Of a stretch of DNA of 64,000 nt, positions 29,439 to 41,498 are shown one piece after another. This DNA comes from Pegea sp. RAD2-039 (taxonomy: Eukaryota; Chordata; Thaliacea; Salpida; Salpidae). A program made the translations under genes and the position numbers. The stretch covers positions 668,623 to 732,622 of the forward strand of contig JAQGEQ010000079.1 in NCBI GenBank assembly GCA_034620365.1, read 5' to 3'. A model generated the notes under the pieces. That model saw nothing but the letters and a program-made list of their open reading frames with translations. It was not told where the DNA came from and did not search any database. The number at the start of each line of letters is the position of its first letter. The stretch's first letter is position 1.

Positions 29439-29537
29439 ACTATTTACATCGTAGTTACATATATGCGTGGAAAACTTCAGACTTTTCTCAGCTTTCTGAA
29501 TTTCATTTTTTTTTTGTCTTTTTATTCATACAGTTTA

Positions 29538-29543
29538 AATAAA
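29538..29543 (+). terminator. Candidate polyadenylation signal of the ShK protease gene
   Basis: AATAAA lies 100 bp after the stop codon. It is common in AT-rich DNA, so support is positional only. Confidence 0.4.
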
Positions 29544-31400
29544 TGAACTCTCAAATTGATTCTAATTTATGATTCATATTTTTGATTAGGATAAAAGGTT
29601 AAATAAAGAAAGTTATAAATTCACAAAACAATGAATTTTAGAACAAATCAATTTATTAAATGTAATTTTTTTATTTGTAGTAATTATGATTTAAAAACTT
29701 TAAAATTCAGAAAAAAATTTACTTCTATAATTTTCATTACAACCTTATCAGAATTTAGATCTACAAATAGGTTTTTAACTTAAAATTTCATATTAATCAA
29801 TTTTTTATCTTGTCAATTATATTCTTCGTAAGAATGCAACAAATTTATTTTTTTTTCTTCAAATGATAGAATTTATAAAGAGACAAGTCTAAACCTTTTT
29901 AAGATGAAGTTATTGGTTCACAGTTTAACTTTTAAAATCTAAATTTTTACTTTTATACAATCTAATTGAATGACTGATGATATTTTATATAATTTTCTTA
30001 TTATATTTAAAGCTTAAGTTATATAACTCCATACAAATAGTTTGTAAATAAATAAATTCAATTATATAAGGTTGCAACATTTATAAAGTTTTTTTGAATT
30101 ATTTAATCTAAAAGCTTAAAGTGTTTTGAATAAAAGTTTATTTCTAAATTCTTTTTAATCATCTTAAATGTTTTACAATTTTGTAATTTTAATGACTGAT
30201 TGATTTATAAAGAAAAGTTGATATCATGAAAATTGTTTAAACATTTGTGGGTCTTTACCAAATCTCTCTATAAAAAACTTGAAGAAGGGATTTGCTAGTC
30301 TGGCTAATGACAATATTGCTAGAGACATCAAATTCGGAATTTAATGCCAGAGGCGGAACCTTGTCAGCAGTTTTACAGGCGTGAAGAGCAACTGGGTCTC
30401 CATAAAATCTGTCCTGGCTCACATCATGACCACTTTTAGCCGAAATAGACCATTCCATATAAATATTAAATTCAATGATTTTAAAAGCTTTATTTGATTT
30501 TTTTATTCCAACAAATTTGTTTACATTTTCATAGATTAGACAACAGACCAAACAACAATTATGTGATTTTGAAATCCAGTCATATATCTCAGCTTAATAT
30601 GAAATACATTTTCTGACCCATGTTTTGACCTCACACAAGTGAGGGAAAACTTGAGACGCTCAAAGCTATTTTCAATTATTATTTTTCGGCAAGCATTACT
30701 TTAAAGTAAGTACTTATATCAGGCGGGTCCTCGTTATTTTCGACGACCACAGATTCGTTTACACTTTTTAGACTGTTTTTTTTAGGTCAAAATGTTTCGA
30801 GTCAAAGTGCTCATTAATGAATTTAAATTTCAAAATAATTCTTTTTTCATTTTATTGTAATTAATTTAAACTTTTTTTAAAAGATAACTTTTAAAAGATT
30901 AAGTTTGGATTCCTAAAGATTAAAGAAACATATAAGATAGTTAAACAGAAAATTAAAACATCTAAATAAGTTTATCTTTTGCATATAGTACTTGGAGAAT
31001 ATAATCTTATTTCATTCTCAAGATTACATAGTTGATCTTACGTAAATTACTTTTAATTTTTTTTACCTAAAGCTATTTATTTATAAGGATAAAAATGTTT
31101 AAACAACTTAATTTGCTTCTGATTAAAAAGTGTATTTCAAATATCAAAGGTTTGCTAAGTAAAAAATGAACGAACGATGAACTTAAATATAAAATTATGA
31201 ACTTATTTGAACCTTATTTGTATTTACATTTTGACAAATCATAAGCTTAACTACAACATGTATTGATTCATAATATTTTTTTCCATTTTTATAGTTAGAT
31301 TTAGTAAAAGATCTTTAGAATTTTTAAAAACTTGAATATGAATTAAATGTAAATTCTTTCAATAAAAGTTAAATATAATCTAAGTTATCTGTTTTATATA
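29544..31400. other. Intergenic with one isolated protein-like block
   Basis: Mostly AT-rich. The stretch 30,255-30,780 is more balanced in base use and includes the minus-strand frame listed separately. The remainder shows nothing. Confidence 0.4.
30255..30470 (-). pseudogene. Isolated open frame, unrecognised protein-like segment
   Basis: The minus strand reads without stops through VSQDRFYGDPVALHACKTAD and SNIVISQTSKSLLQVFY to a stop at 30,255. Composition and residue mix look like real protein, unlike the low-complexity Phe/Lys/Asn shadows around it. Upstream (30,471-30,551) the frame stays open but turns AT-rich. No clear acceptor, signal peptide or second copy. It may be a terminal exon or a transposon relic. 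Confidence 0.3.
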
Positions 31401-31874
31401 GATGCCAATAATTTATCTCAGATGGTTACTTTTCCGAACCAAGTTAGTAGTAATACTTTGGATCTTCTCATCACATCAAAACCTGAGAACGTTATCTACG
31501 TTGATCAAACAGAACCTTTTGCTCTGACATGCGATCACAACATGATTGAATTCAAGCTCCACCAAACTTTTTTTATGAACATTAAAACTTCAAGCAAAAG
31601 GAATTTTTACTGTGGAAATTATAACGGTATTAACAAAATTCTATCAGAATTTGACTGGATTTCTGCTTTCAACTCTTCCGAAGACATCAATACTATTTAC
31701 TCAAGATTTACTAACATCGTTAAAGAATCAATCGAAAAATTCATAACTTTTTATGTAATCAACAAAAAACCACATTTGCCCAGATATTTAAGGAACTTAC
31801 AACATTTAAAAAACCTCCTATACAAACAAACTAAAACAGACTCTTCAATCAAATCTTTGTACAAAGATCTTTAA
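31400..31874 (+). mobile_element. LINE fragment: end of endonuclease domain and linker
   Basis: The frame 31,422-31,874 reads TLDLLITSKPENVIYVDQ, then LTCDHNMIEFKL, whose Asp-His is the last catalytic pair of AP-type LINE endonucleases, followed by a Lys-rich linker. It is close to 47,225-47,545 in the longer LINE copy. It ends right where the duplicated block begins at about 31,880. 5'- and 3'-truncated. Confidence 0.8.
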
Positions 31875-32093
31875 CCTGTAAACTTGTTTATTATGTTTTA
31901 TTTTTGTTTAATGATTTAGTTTTAATAGAAATAGAAAAATTCATTATCAGATTATCAATATTTTAAATTGATTAAAAAACTTTTGAAATAAAAAATCATT
32001 AAAAGTTTTTGGATCGACCATTTCAAAATTTTGTTTATTAAAGATTCTTCACAAAAAAATAGAATTATTCTTTAAAATTTTAGTTTTAAACTT

Positions 32094-32684
32094 ATTCGAT
32101 GGCGAAAATATGATCTTCATCCTAATTCAACTTCCAATCTGCTCCTGATGATGAATCGAAAAATGTGTCTACCAGTAAAGAATCCAGAATAGCAACTTGA
32201 GAACAAAAATTTCAGTATAATAAACTGATTTATGTAAAATAGCTAAATATGTATTTAAATGAATTTATGATTAACAATTAAAATGTAATATTAATAAAGA
32301 AAGATTTCAAGTAGTATAAAGTTATATTTTTTAGTTTAAAGAAAACATTGAAATTATTTTATTTCATTCTTACAAGGCGTAGTTAATATAGCTGTACAAG
32401 CTAAACTATTTCCTGATTTCTTCATTCTAAAAGGAACAGTAGAAACTTTTATTGAGTGTTTCTTACTTTGGTCAAGCTTCTTGCAGCTATCAATAACAAA
32501 CTTTGCCAGAAAAGTCGTGTTTTATGTAAACAAATCATCATCTACCAAAATCGTTCACTTACATCATATTTCCAATATTTGTAAGACTCTGGAAAGTTTA
32601 TCTTGTAATAATCTCCTGTTCCATCAAAAAAATAATCAAAACGAAAATATTTCGGTTTTCTACTTTCGCTAGATTCTGAAAGTT
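32094..32684 (-). pseudogene. 3' remnant of the small secreted protein gene (exons 3-5)
   Basis: The exons with SRKPKYFRFDYFFDGTGDYY (about 32,571-32,683), the Lys-rich exon (about 32,378-32,506) and the terminal exon (about 32,100-32,190) match gene E at 50,524-51,077. Exons 1-2 with the signal peptide are missing, because the region was deleted at about 32,716. The acceptor before exon 4 is changed from AG to TG (plus bases 32,507-32,508). Not able to make the family protein. Confidence 0.8.
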
Positions 32685-33849
32685 TAATTTTAAATAGTTG
32701 TAGTTTATCAAATTCAAGTGTTAACAAACAAAATATTAAATAGTTTCCTTTACAAGTGATAATTTGCACTGACATTTCCTTCACTATCTTCTTTATCTTA
32801 GTAAATTTATGATTCATGATTTATCTATGCATCTAAAGTGTTTCTATTCTATCTGTATAAATCTTAAACTGCCATTTTTAAGATCTTCTAATTAACGGAC
32901 TTACTTTTAATTAAATTTTTAACAATTATATAAAACTCTGTAAAAATTTGAAAGTTTACTGTTTCAAATTGAAGTATATATACTTTTGCATAGTAATTGT
33001 ATTGTGAGTAATTAAATCTGATCTAATGAGTTTATCTGATGTGACACAAAACTTTGTTGTTGATTTCCCATAAAGTTCTTCTTCTCTAACTTTGAAACTT
33101 TGCGTTGTGCAAGATCTTCACTCGTTCGAGATTGATCAATTCAATATTAAATCTTTTTCTTACAAGTTGAGTAAACTGAGATATTAATTTGGCGAGATAG
33201 TTGGATTTTTAAAATTGAAAACGTTGAGTTGGTTTAGATGAAATTATTTTGCAAACTTTGAAATGTTGATTTGAATTAAAGTAATTGTTTCTTCAATAGA
33301 TGACATTTTGTTAACATCTATGAAGAGACAGCTACTTTGATTCACTCTAGACATATCCGACGATTTAGAATTAAAATTTCTATAAATTTGTCAATATGAT
33401 CTCCGTTTAGTTTCATTAATCTTGATAATTATTTGTATTTCCTTAACAGATGATTGAGTTGATAAAAAGAGCAAACATTCAATTAAAGCTCTTTCAAGAT
33501 TTGACATCTCTGAAAACTTTGCTTGCTTCACATCTTCGTGCTGCTAGTTCCATTAAGATGTTCACAGCAGTTTTATGTTTCTTGTGAAAAATTTAAATAC
33601 AGTCAGCTGGCTTTGAAACGGTTGAAGTAGTTTCTTTTTATTTATGTTGTGAAATAATCAAATACTTTTTATACAATAGTAGTAAACGAAATCTTCATAT
33701 ATATCTGTCATGCAGTCACTAAAAACTTGCAGATTAATTAAAATGTATTGACTTATAGTGGTCGAGTCATTTGTTTAAATTTCTGCATCAAATCTTTGCT
33801 ACAAGTCGAACAGTTTATTTGAATTTAAGTACCTAACTCTTCTAAAGTT

Positions 33850-34582
33850 GACAAATTCGGTTGGGAATCTCAGCTAATAATGAGACCCCTCAAATGAAGA
33901 TCAAAGAGTTGAAAAGAAACCTAGAATTACTATTAAGAAGTAAATTGAGATTTTTTCAAGTATTTAAATAAAAGCAAATTTGTAAAAAAATAATTTATTT
34001 GCAGCTGATCTCTTCATATGCAAGTTATTTGAGGAAATTTTCGAGAATAAAGAAGTTTATGAGCATCATATAAAACGAAAACATCAAAGTGAAAAGAAAA
34101 AGCATTCTTGCAATCTATGTGATTATTCTGTTTATTATAAAGGTCATCTCAAACGACATCAGTTAACTCACAGTAAAGAGAAAGAAATTGTTTGTCGCCT
34201 GTGTGGAAAATGTTTTGGACAAAATGTTGCCTCAACAAACATAATAAATCAATTCATTTAAAGGAATCTCATCCATGTGAGATTTGCAACAAACTATTTA
34301 GGAAGAAAAGTAATTTACAAAGCCACATTCGTACTATACACGAAAAGCAGAAAGCTTTTGTTTGTATTGAATGAGGAAAGTCATTTGGACATTTATATAG
34401 TCTCACAAAACACAAACGAATCCACACAGGCGAGAAGTTGTTTCATGGCAAGTTTTGCTCAACATCATTTACAAATTCATCTAGTTTGAAACGACACGAA
34501 GTCATGAACCACGCCAGAAATTTCCCAAATAACTGCAGCATTTGTAAAAGTACTCAAGATTTTGAATCACTGAAAAAGTGAT
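33850..34582 (+). pseudogene. PRDM9-type zinc finger exon, dead copy 1
   Basis: Contains the end of PRDM9 exon 10, its GTAAAT donor, the intron, the TTTGCAG acceptor and the finger exon. Fingers read CKL-FEEIF (second Cys lost to Phe), CNLCDYSVYYKGHLKRHQLTH and CRLCGKCFGQ. The frame then shifts, continues with CEICNKLFRKKSNLQSHIRTIH, hits an in-frame TGA after VCIE, and later Cys are replaced (FHGKFC). The SET and N-terminal exons are absent. Confidence 0.85.
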
Positions 34583-37500
34583 CCTTCCAAGCAAGACCTG
34601 AGTTTAAAAACAGGCAAAATTTTACAATCAAAATTCTTTATGCAAATTGATTTACTTTTGAAAGCTTCAGTTGGTAGAAAATTTGACTTCAAATAAAAAT
34701 ATCTCCAAATCAGCAGTTAGAAATATTAAATATACTTTGCACATTCAGTCAAAACCATTTTCTGAAAAAAATAATTTCATGATATCTATAATTTGAATAA
34801 TAAAATATTACAAAAGTAAATTTATAAATTATGATTTAACTTGAGTGGATTTTTCTAAAATTAAAACTTTATTTAGGAAGAAAAGTAATGTTACATTTTG
34901 TGTATGAATCACAGAAAAAGTTATTTTATGAATCAATTGGCTTTTTACTGTAACCGTTCAAATGAATAGATTTCAAGTTATCTTCGTAGAATACAAAAAC
35001 AACCAATTGTTATATAAATTTTTAAAATATTTTTGTGTTAAATGCGTTTAATATAAGTTTGATTTGGTTGGTTGTAAATGTTTACAAGTCAAGATGACAA
35101 ATTGACTAAATAGCTTTTACAAAAAATTTTATGTTTCACAGAGTTTTTGAAGCAATTTTTGCTGATTGGTAAATTCAAAAAGAATTTTCGAATAATAAAA
35201 TGTGATGAGATGAAGTTTCGTTACAACACAACTAATACTTAAAATTTAATTAATTAAAAAAATAATATATAAAATAATATTTAGAAAACAATCTATTAAT
35301 ATATGTAGAATATTATTAAATTATTTTTAAAACTAATTTTACTAATAATAAAAATTGGAAAGTACAAACCTGTTTTCGATACATTGAAAAACGGAATCTA
35401 AGATAGATTATTTGCTAAAGATTATAAACCAATCAACATATTCTTGTATTTATTCCTTTGAAAAGTATCTTTATTATTTTTCAACTTTTTAGTGCTGTCG
35501 ATTGAAAAATTTTTAAACTTTAATTAAATTTAAAAAATATTGAAACAGATAAATCTTCAGTGTAAATTTGAGACGTCAAATTAGCGCGCGAACTATTTAA
35601 CAATTTGAAATGGTTAAAATTGGCTGTTTTTGCAATTTCTAAGAATATCAACTGTAAATATGGCAACTAAAGTTCACAGAAGATTTACTATACAAATATC
35701 ATTTTTTTATATAATCTGTTACTAACAATAAAAATTGGATTTTGACCGTTTGAAATAATTTAGTCGACAAACATTTTGATAAGATAGTTTGAAATATTTT
35801 GTAAAAGTAAATTGTAAAGCTTAACTTTGTGGAAGATTGATAACACTAATGAGGTTAAAACTACTTTTAGTTCATTTATTTATTGACAAGTAATGTTGAT
35901 GAGTTTATAAGAAGTTTTACAACCTTAAAACTTAATTAATTTTATTAAGCAGAATTCTAAGATCAAGAATATGTTCAACTTCTAAGTTAATATGGAACTA
36001 CTGAATTATTTTGAGAAGAATTAACATAATGAAGCCGTTTTTAGATAATTTATTCTGAAATAGTAACAATTGCTTCGAATAACACTGTCATTTTTTACTT
36101 AATGCTAAATAATTGATTAAACGTAAATCATTCATACAATTTAAAATTTTAAGATATTTTATTTACTGAAAATGTTGAGTTAATTTATAATTCAGTTTAT
36201 TTTATTTGTAAATAATCATTGTTTGCAGAATTTTATTTAAATTTCCGATTTTTTTTTATATCTTTTATTCGATGTTCAAAAAAAGTGAAGTCTCACTAAG
36301 TTATATGATGATTATTCTAATTAAGCAATTGATAATTATTTAACTAATAATATTATTTAAACTGTAAAATAATGTTTGAAATATGTTTATCATATTTTTA
36401 GATAAATTTAAGAAGAATAATCTTTTAAAGAAATCATAAAGTTTAAAAATAAGATTTTAATGATGATTTTAAGGTAACTAAAAAAGCACAGTTCAAACTT
36501 TGGTGTCCTTTAAATAATTAGTTTCTAGGCTTTTATAAAAAGTAGTTTTACTGTAATTTTAATACTGTATGAATGCAGTAAGTGGAAGGTAAACATAAAC
36601 AAAAATTAATAATAAGTAATTTTGAAAATAGTAATAAGATTAAGCGTTAGATTCTTGTTATCGTTAGTTATTTTTAAGAAGGTGATCTTTAACTTCAGAG
36701 CAATACTTTTGTGATTGTTATCTAATTAATTCATCTTTGACAGTCAGGAAAATGTGCACTTGCATACATTTTAAATCATATATAATTTGAAAAGTTAGAT
36801 AAAGCTAAAAAATTTATTGTCAATTGTTTTGTAAGTTATTTTAATTGAAACAAAAGACTATTTAATTTATTTTGAACATAAAAAAATTGAAATATTCAAA
36901 AAATTGCACGCATTTTAATTTTTGCGGATGTTGCAATAAAATATTGTAATATTTTGCTAAATTATATTATAATTTTTTCATTTGGACAAAAATCTCCATT
37001 ATTAGATTTAAAAAATATTGTTTACTTTTTTAACTTTTACTTTTCTCAATTTAGATTGGTAGTTTAATCTAAAGAATTTAGTGTATATTGAAGAAAAGTT
37101 TTATTGAGAAAGAAGCTGTTTAATATTGTAGCTTAGCAAGATGATTTAGTAAATAAACCAATGAAAAACCAAAAAAAATCACAATATACTTTACACTAAA
37201 ATAAAGTTTAAGTATTTTGATCAATAATTTACTTAATCTACAAACTTATTGAAGTACAGTTGATGAAAGTTGAATCAAGTTAAAAGTAATTAATCTAGGA
37301 TAACAAATCAAAATTAAAATGTTTTAAACTATATTTGTACTAATTTAATACAAACATTACAGCGATTTACATATTCAGATGTTTATTTTTTTAATGTAAA
37401 TAGTCTTCCTATATTAAGAGATTAAATTAACAATATGCAATATTCTATGAACTATAATTCAAAATTAATTGTTAAAAGATCATATTTAGAGGAAAAAATA

Positions 37501-39946
37501 GTGAACGATCCATTTCAAAAATTTCATTTTCTTTCTCGATAAAGGTTTTTGATTTATTTTATTCAGTGCACGGCTGCAGATGAACGATAATAGAGATCTT
37601 ACAACAAACAAAAACACAATTTGAGCAGAAAGTAAATGAAAACGTCATGAGCACCACAATTAACATAATTTTAAAACTAGAAGAAATAAAAATTAATATT
37701 ACTGATTTCAAAATCAGTTCATTAAAAATTTACTTTTATAAGCAAGTGTCTATTTGTCTATCAACAAAAACGGTTTGTTGTGAGTTGCTAGTAGCAGGAC
37801 TTAAATAGTAAAATCTTTTTTGTATTTACATTGCTTGGGATTTTTATGGATTTGTTCAACGACGCTCTGATGCTCTTTTAGCTTTTTCTGTATCCTATTA
37901 AAATTGTAAACCAAATGTTAAACGAATATTTGGAGGTTTGAAGACAATAAAAAACATAAAAACTAATTGGAACTGCACATTTGAAGGTAATGTTTTGAAA
38001 AACTTGACAAAAATAATATTTGAAATATTTGAATTGTTTATTATTATTAATAGTTATTATCACTTATATTTTAACTAATATTATATGAATAATATTATTA
38101 TTACACATTGTAACCTGTTTAATGATAATCAAATAACGCAACTCTATTACTATTGCATAAAATAGATGAAAAATAAAAGCAGTAACATATGATACAACAT
38201 CGTGATTATTAATAAACATAAAATGCAAATAAATTTAAACATTTCATTTTGTAATATATCTAATTTTATATTTTTCAATATAAATAAAATAACTTTATTT
38301 ACTTTTTAGGGAAACATAAAAAAAAGTACTCAACTGAAGTCAGATGACTATTCAAAGTATAATTTTTGAATCAATGTTTTTGTCGACTGGTGTTGCTAAC
38401 AATGTTGGTTTGCATGTGAAGGTGCCAAATCAAATTCAATAACATTTTACTATTGTGATTGTCTTGTATGAGAGGATCAAACTACTATCATCATTTACAA
38501 ATGAAACTTTTCATCGCGCTTAATGAATATCACACTCATATTAATATCCTTATATTCCCACAAATAATCAAACTTTTTCTCAAAATAATTTTTTAGTGAA
38601 TTTAAAAAAATGATTTTTTATTTGATAATTCGTCTTATTTTAGTAAACGTTTTCATAACTTCTTACAATTTATGATATAGTATTTAATAAAAGTATTTAG
38701 AAAAACTTTGAAATCACTCAAACATATTTTTCACCAAAAGTTTGTCAAACAATTTTTCATATTTTTTTTTGTGAAAAATTATTACTCTTGATGTTTGCAT
38801 CTTTACTGTCTTCAGAATAATTATACTCTGAAGATGGGATGAAGATGCATTACTTTTACAATAAATAAACTTGTTTAATTTGTAATAGTTGTTAACGAAT
38901 AATTATTACATAACTATTATGCTTTTAATTTTACAAAAATGGCTAAATATAAACAGATTTTTACCTGATAGTCATTTGCTGTTGAATTGTTTAAGATTTG
39001 AACTTGAAATAACTTTGATCAATTAAAATGTATTCGTGATCCGAGTCTTGCTTTAATTCAACTCATATAATTTTCTTCATTTCTGTTTTTAAACTGAAAT
39101 AGTACAGTAAAGTATAATTTAAAATTTCTTCAGACTTACTGTTGTTACAAACCAGTAGATTAGCAATTTGTGTTAAGTTGCTTTCATTTCGTTACGCTCT
39201 AAAATAAATTGTGTTAAAAATAACGTTATTAGTGTTTCAATAAAAAGAAGTAATTAAATTTGTTGCATGTTGATATAAATCACTTGTTTCAAGTACTTTT
39301 GTAGCTAAAGAAAAGTTAGCAACAAAAGAATATATTTAGAAATGTTTCAATAGATGAATGATAGAAAAAGTTTAAACAATTCTTCACTTCATAAAGTTAT
39401 TTAACATTTACTATTTCCTACAAGCAACTGAAAGATTATATTGATGAGATACATTTTTGTTAATTTATTCCATTTTTTCTCTATTTTGATCGAAACATAT
39501 CCATTTAGAATACAATCTTCATCTTTTGAAACTATGATAACAACGTTACTTTCAAGATATACTGATTTTCACGTTTACAAATAAACTGTTCAAAATTAAA
39601 AAAATGAGTTCTTAATAAATTTATAATATTTTTATCTTTTACAAAAAAGTTTATTCTAGTTAAAAAACAAAAACTGATAAATCTTTAAGTTAACAAGTTG
39701 GTGATAATAAATAACACTATCTAAGTTTACCTGAATCTAATAAAGTAGATATATTAACTTTAATGTTTTATATCTGTATTCCCTTGATAGATACGCAGCT
39801 GTTGTTTGTAATATTGCAGTTATTTATACTGACTATAAGTTTATTGTAAGTTAAAATTAAACACAAATATCAAAGTGTTTTGTGATTTTTGATCTTATTT
39901 ATCAAAGACTGTTCTTACTAGATTAATTAATCAAATATTTGATTAA

Positions 39947-41498
39947 TGTTAGAAAAAATAAATGAAATTATCATCACTTTTGGTCACATTTTACTAAAAT
40001 ATACAAATTTCTCAGTGAGTTAATGTTATAATAATAATTCTTTAAGAGAGTTGTATTCAATTGTAAAAGGCGACTAGCAACAACAGTAAAAAATTTACTT
40101 TGAATACGAACTTTTAATTGTTTGTCTTTTCTGTTAGGTAAGAAATGATCTTTATATGAAACTACATCAAACAACATATTTTTAATGTCTTATAAAAGGG
40201 TTTGAATTAGGGTTAAGCTGATAGTCGTGCAAGTATAAGAAAGTAATCACTTATGAAACATCTTATTTTAGATCCACATAAAATTTACAGATATAAAACA
40301 AGTAGAAATATACTTCTAAAAACGCGTTTATCTTAGTCTTAAGGATTGACTATTTCTTTATAAAAGCTAAAAAATCAGATCCAAACAAACTTCAAACAGA
40401 ATTGTTTTGAAAATCACAACAAGTAAATGATTTGTGACGCTCTGAATTTTTAACTAGATTATTTTAGTAGATGGATACAGTTTATTGCTTTTTTATATTT
40501 TCGTTTATATGTGGTGATTTTAATTAATTAATACATCTTTTAGATTTTATAATATCTGACACAAAATTTGGTTGATCTGATTTAAGTGTTTATAACTGAC
40601 ACTTGAAAGATTGTAGTGTTTCTGTATGTAGTCATAACTGAAGAGAATTTTCGACTAGTTTATTTGAAAGCGGAAAAGCTTTGTAATAGTTTTTAAGTGA
40701 TTTTTAAGAATATTATGTTTCAAAAACTCTGTACCAAATGACAGTTTCAAAATGTCAAAGACTGAGTTTTATCTAACACTCTTAATTACGAAGTTATTTA
40801 TGAATAACTGATAATTAAAGTTCACTGATTAACATTTAAACATTTTTATTATTTTCTTTTTATCAAACACGAGACAGACTTTGTTGTCAAAGATCGTAGA
40901 AATCAAAGTAAAAATTATAAAACGCTGCTTTCTGAAGTTCCGTACATACTAAATAAGTTAGGGACACAAAAGTCCTCTAAAAGTGTAACAATCACTAATC
41001 GTTAGTTTCTAAATTCTACTTGCTAAATTATTTGAATTAGCTTTCAAAGACTGTTAACTTAAACAGTGGTCAATCTTATCGTTAAAAAACAAATTTAATC
41101 AGTTAATGATCGTCTTTTTACTTATAATTTGCTATTTGTTACTTTTATGTTGCAGAAATAAAATTGTTCACTCTTTGTATAAGTTTAGAAGTTAAATTCT
41201 AAAAGATAAATTCTTGCAATATATATTAACTGTTCGAAATACTTTCATAATAATATTAAATTTTATTTATAAATAAGATTTTTATAGATGATTGCAGAAA
41301 TTATATTAAAGAATCAGAATTTATATTAAACATTTTGGTGTAAATTATAATAATTTAAACTTTATTGTCATTCGAGATACTGAATTGTGATTGGCTGATT
41401 GATATATTTCTTATTGTCATCAAATTTGAAGTCACTTCATACAGACGTGATTACGGTAACTACACAGTTAATCTCAGAAGCTTTTTGAACTTCCTAAA
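39947..41498. other. Intergenic, upstream of the PRDM9-type gene
   Basis: AT-rich; must contain the gene's promoter. No repeat or other gene recognised. Confidence 0.4.

Larger units (their letters stand above)
31880..39946. repeat. Segmental duplication, copy 1 (internally deleted)
   Basis: 31,880-32,715 matches 50,285-51,118, and 32,718-39,946 matches 56,543-64,000. Both matches are in the same orientation and highly similar throughout, non-coding parts included. In copy 1 the two blocks are contiguous; in copy 2 they are about 5.4 kb apart. Apart from the fragments listed separately the block is AT-rich and without recognisable genes (34,600-39,946 holds nothing I can name). Confidence 0.9.

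Noticed and set aside
33850-34582. Alternative functional zinc finger exon of PRDM9
   Set aside because: It has a frame shift, an in-frame TGA and lost zinc-binding cysteines. It also lies upstream of the PRDM9 start, so normal splicing could not use it.
38461-38700. Small membrane protein frame, with counterpart at 62,511-62,726
   Set aside because: The frames differ between the duplicates and show only Phe/Leu/Ile-rich low complexity with no start or splice support.
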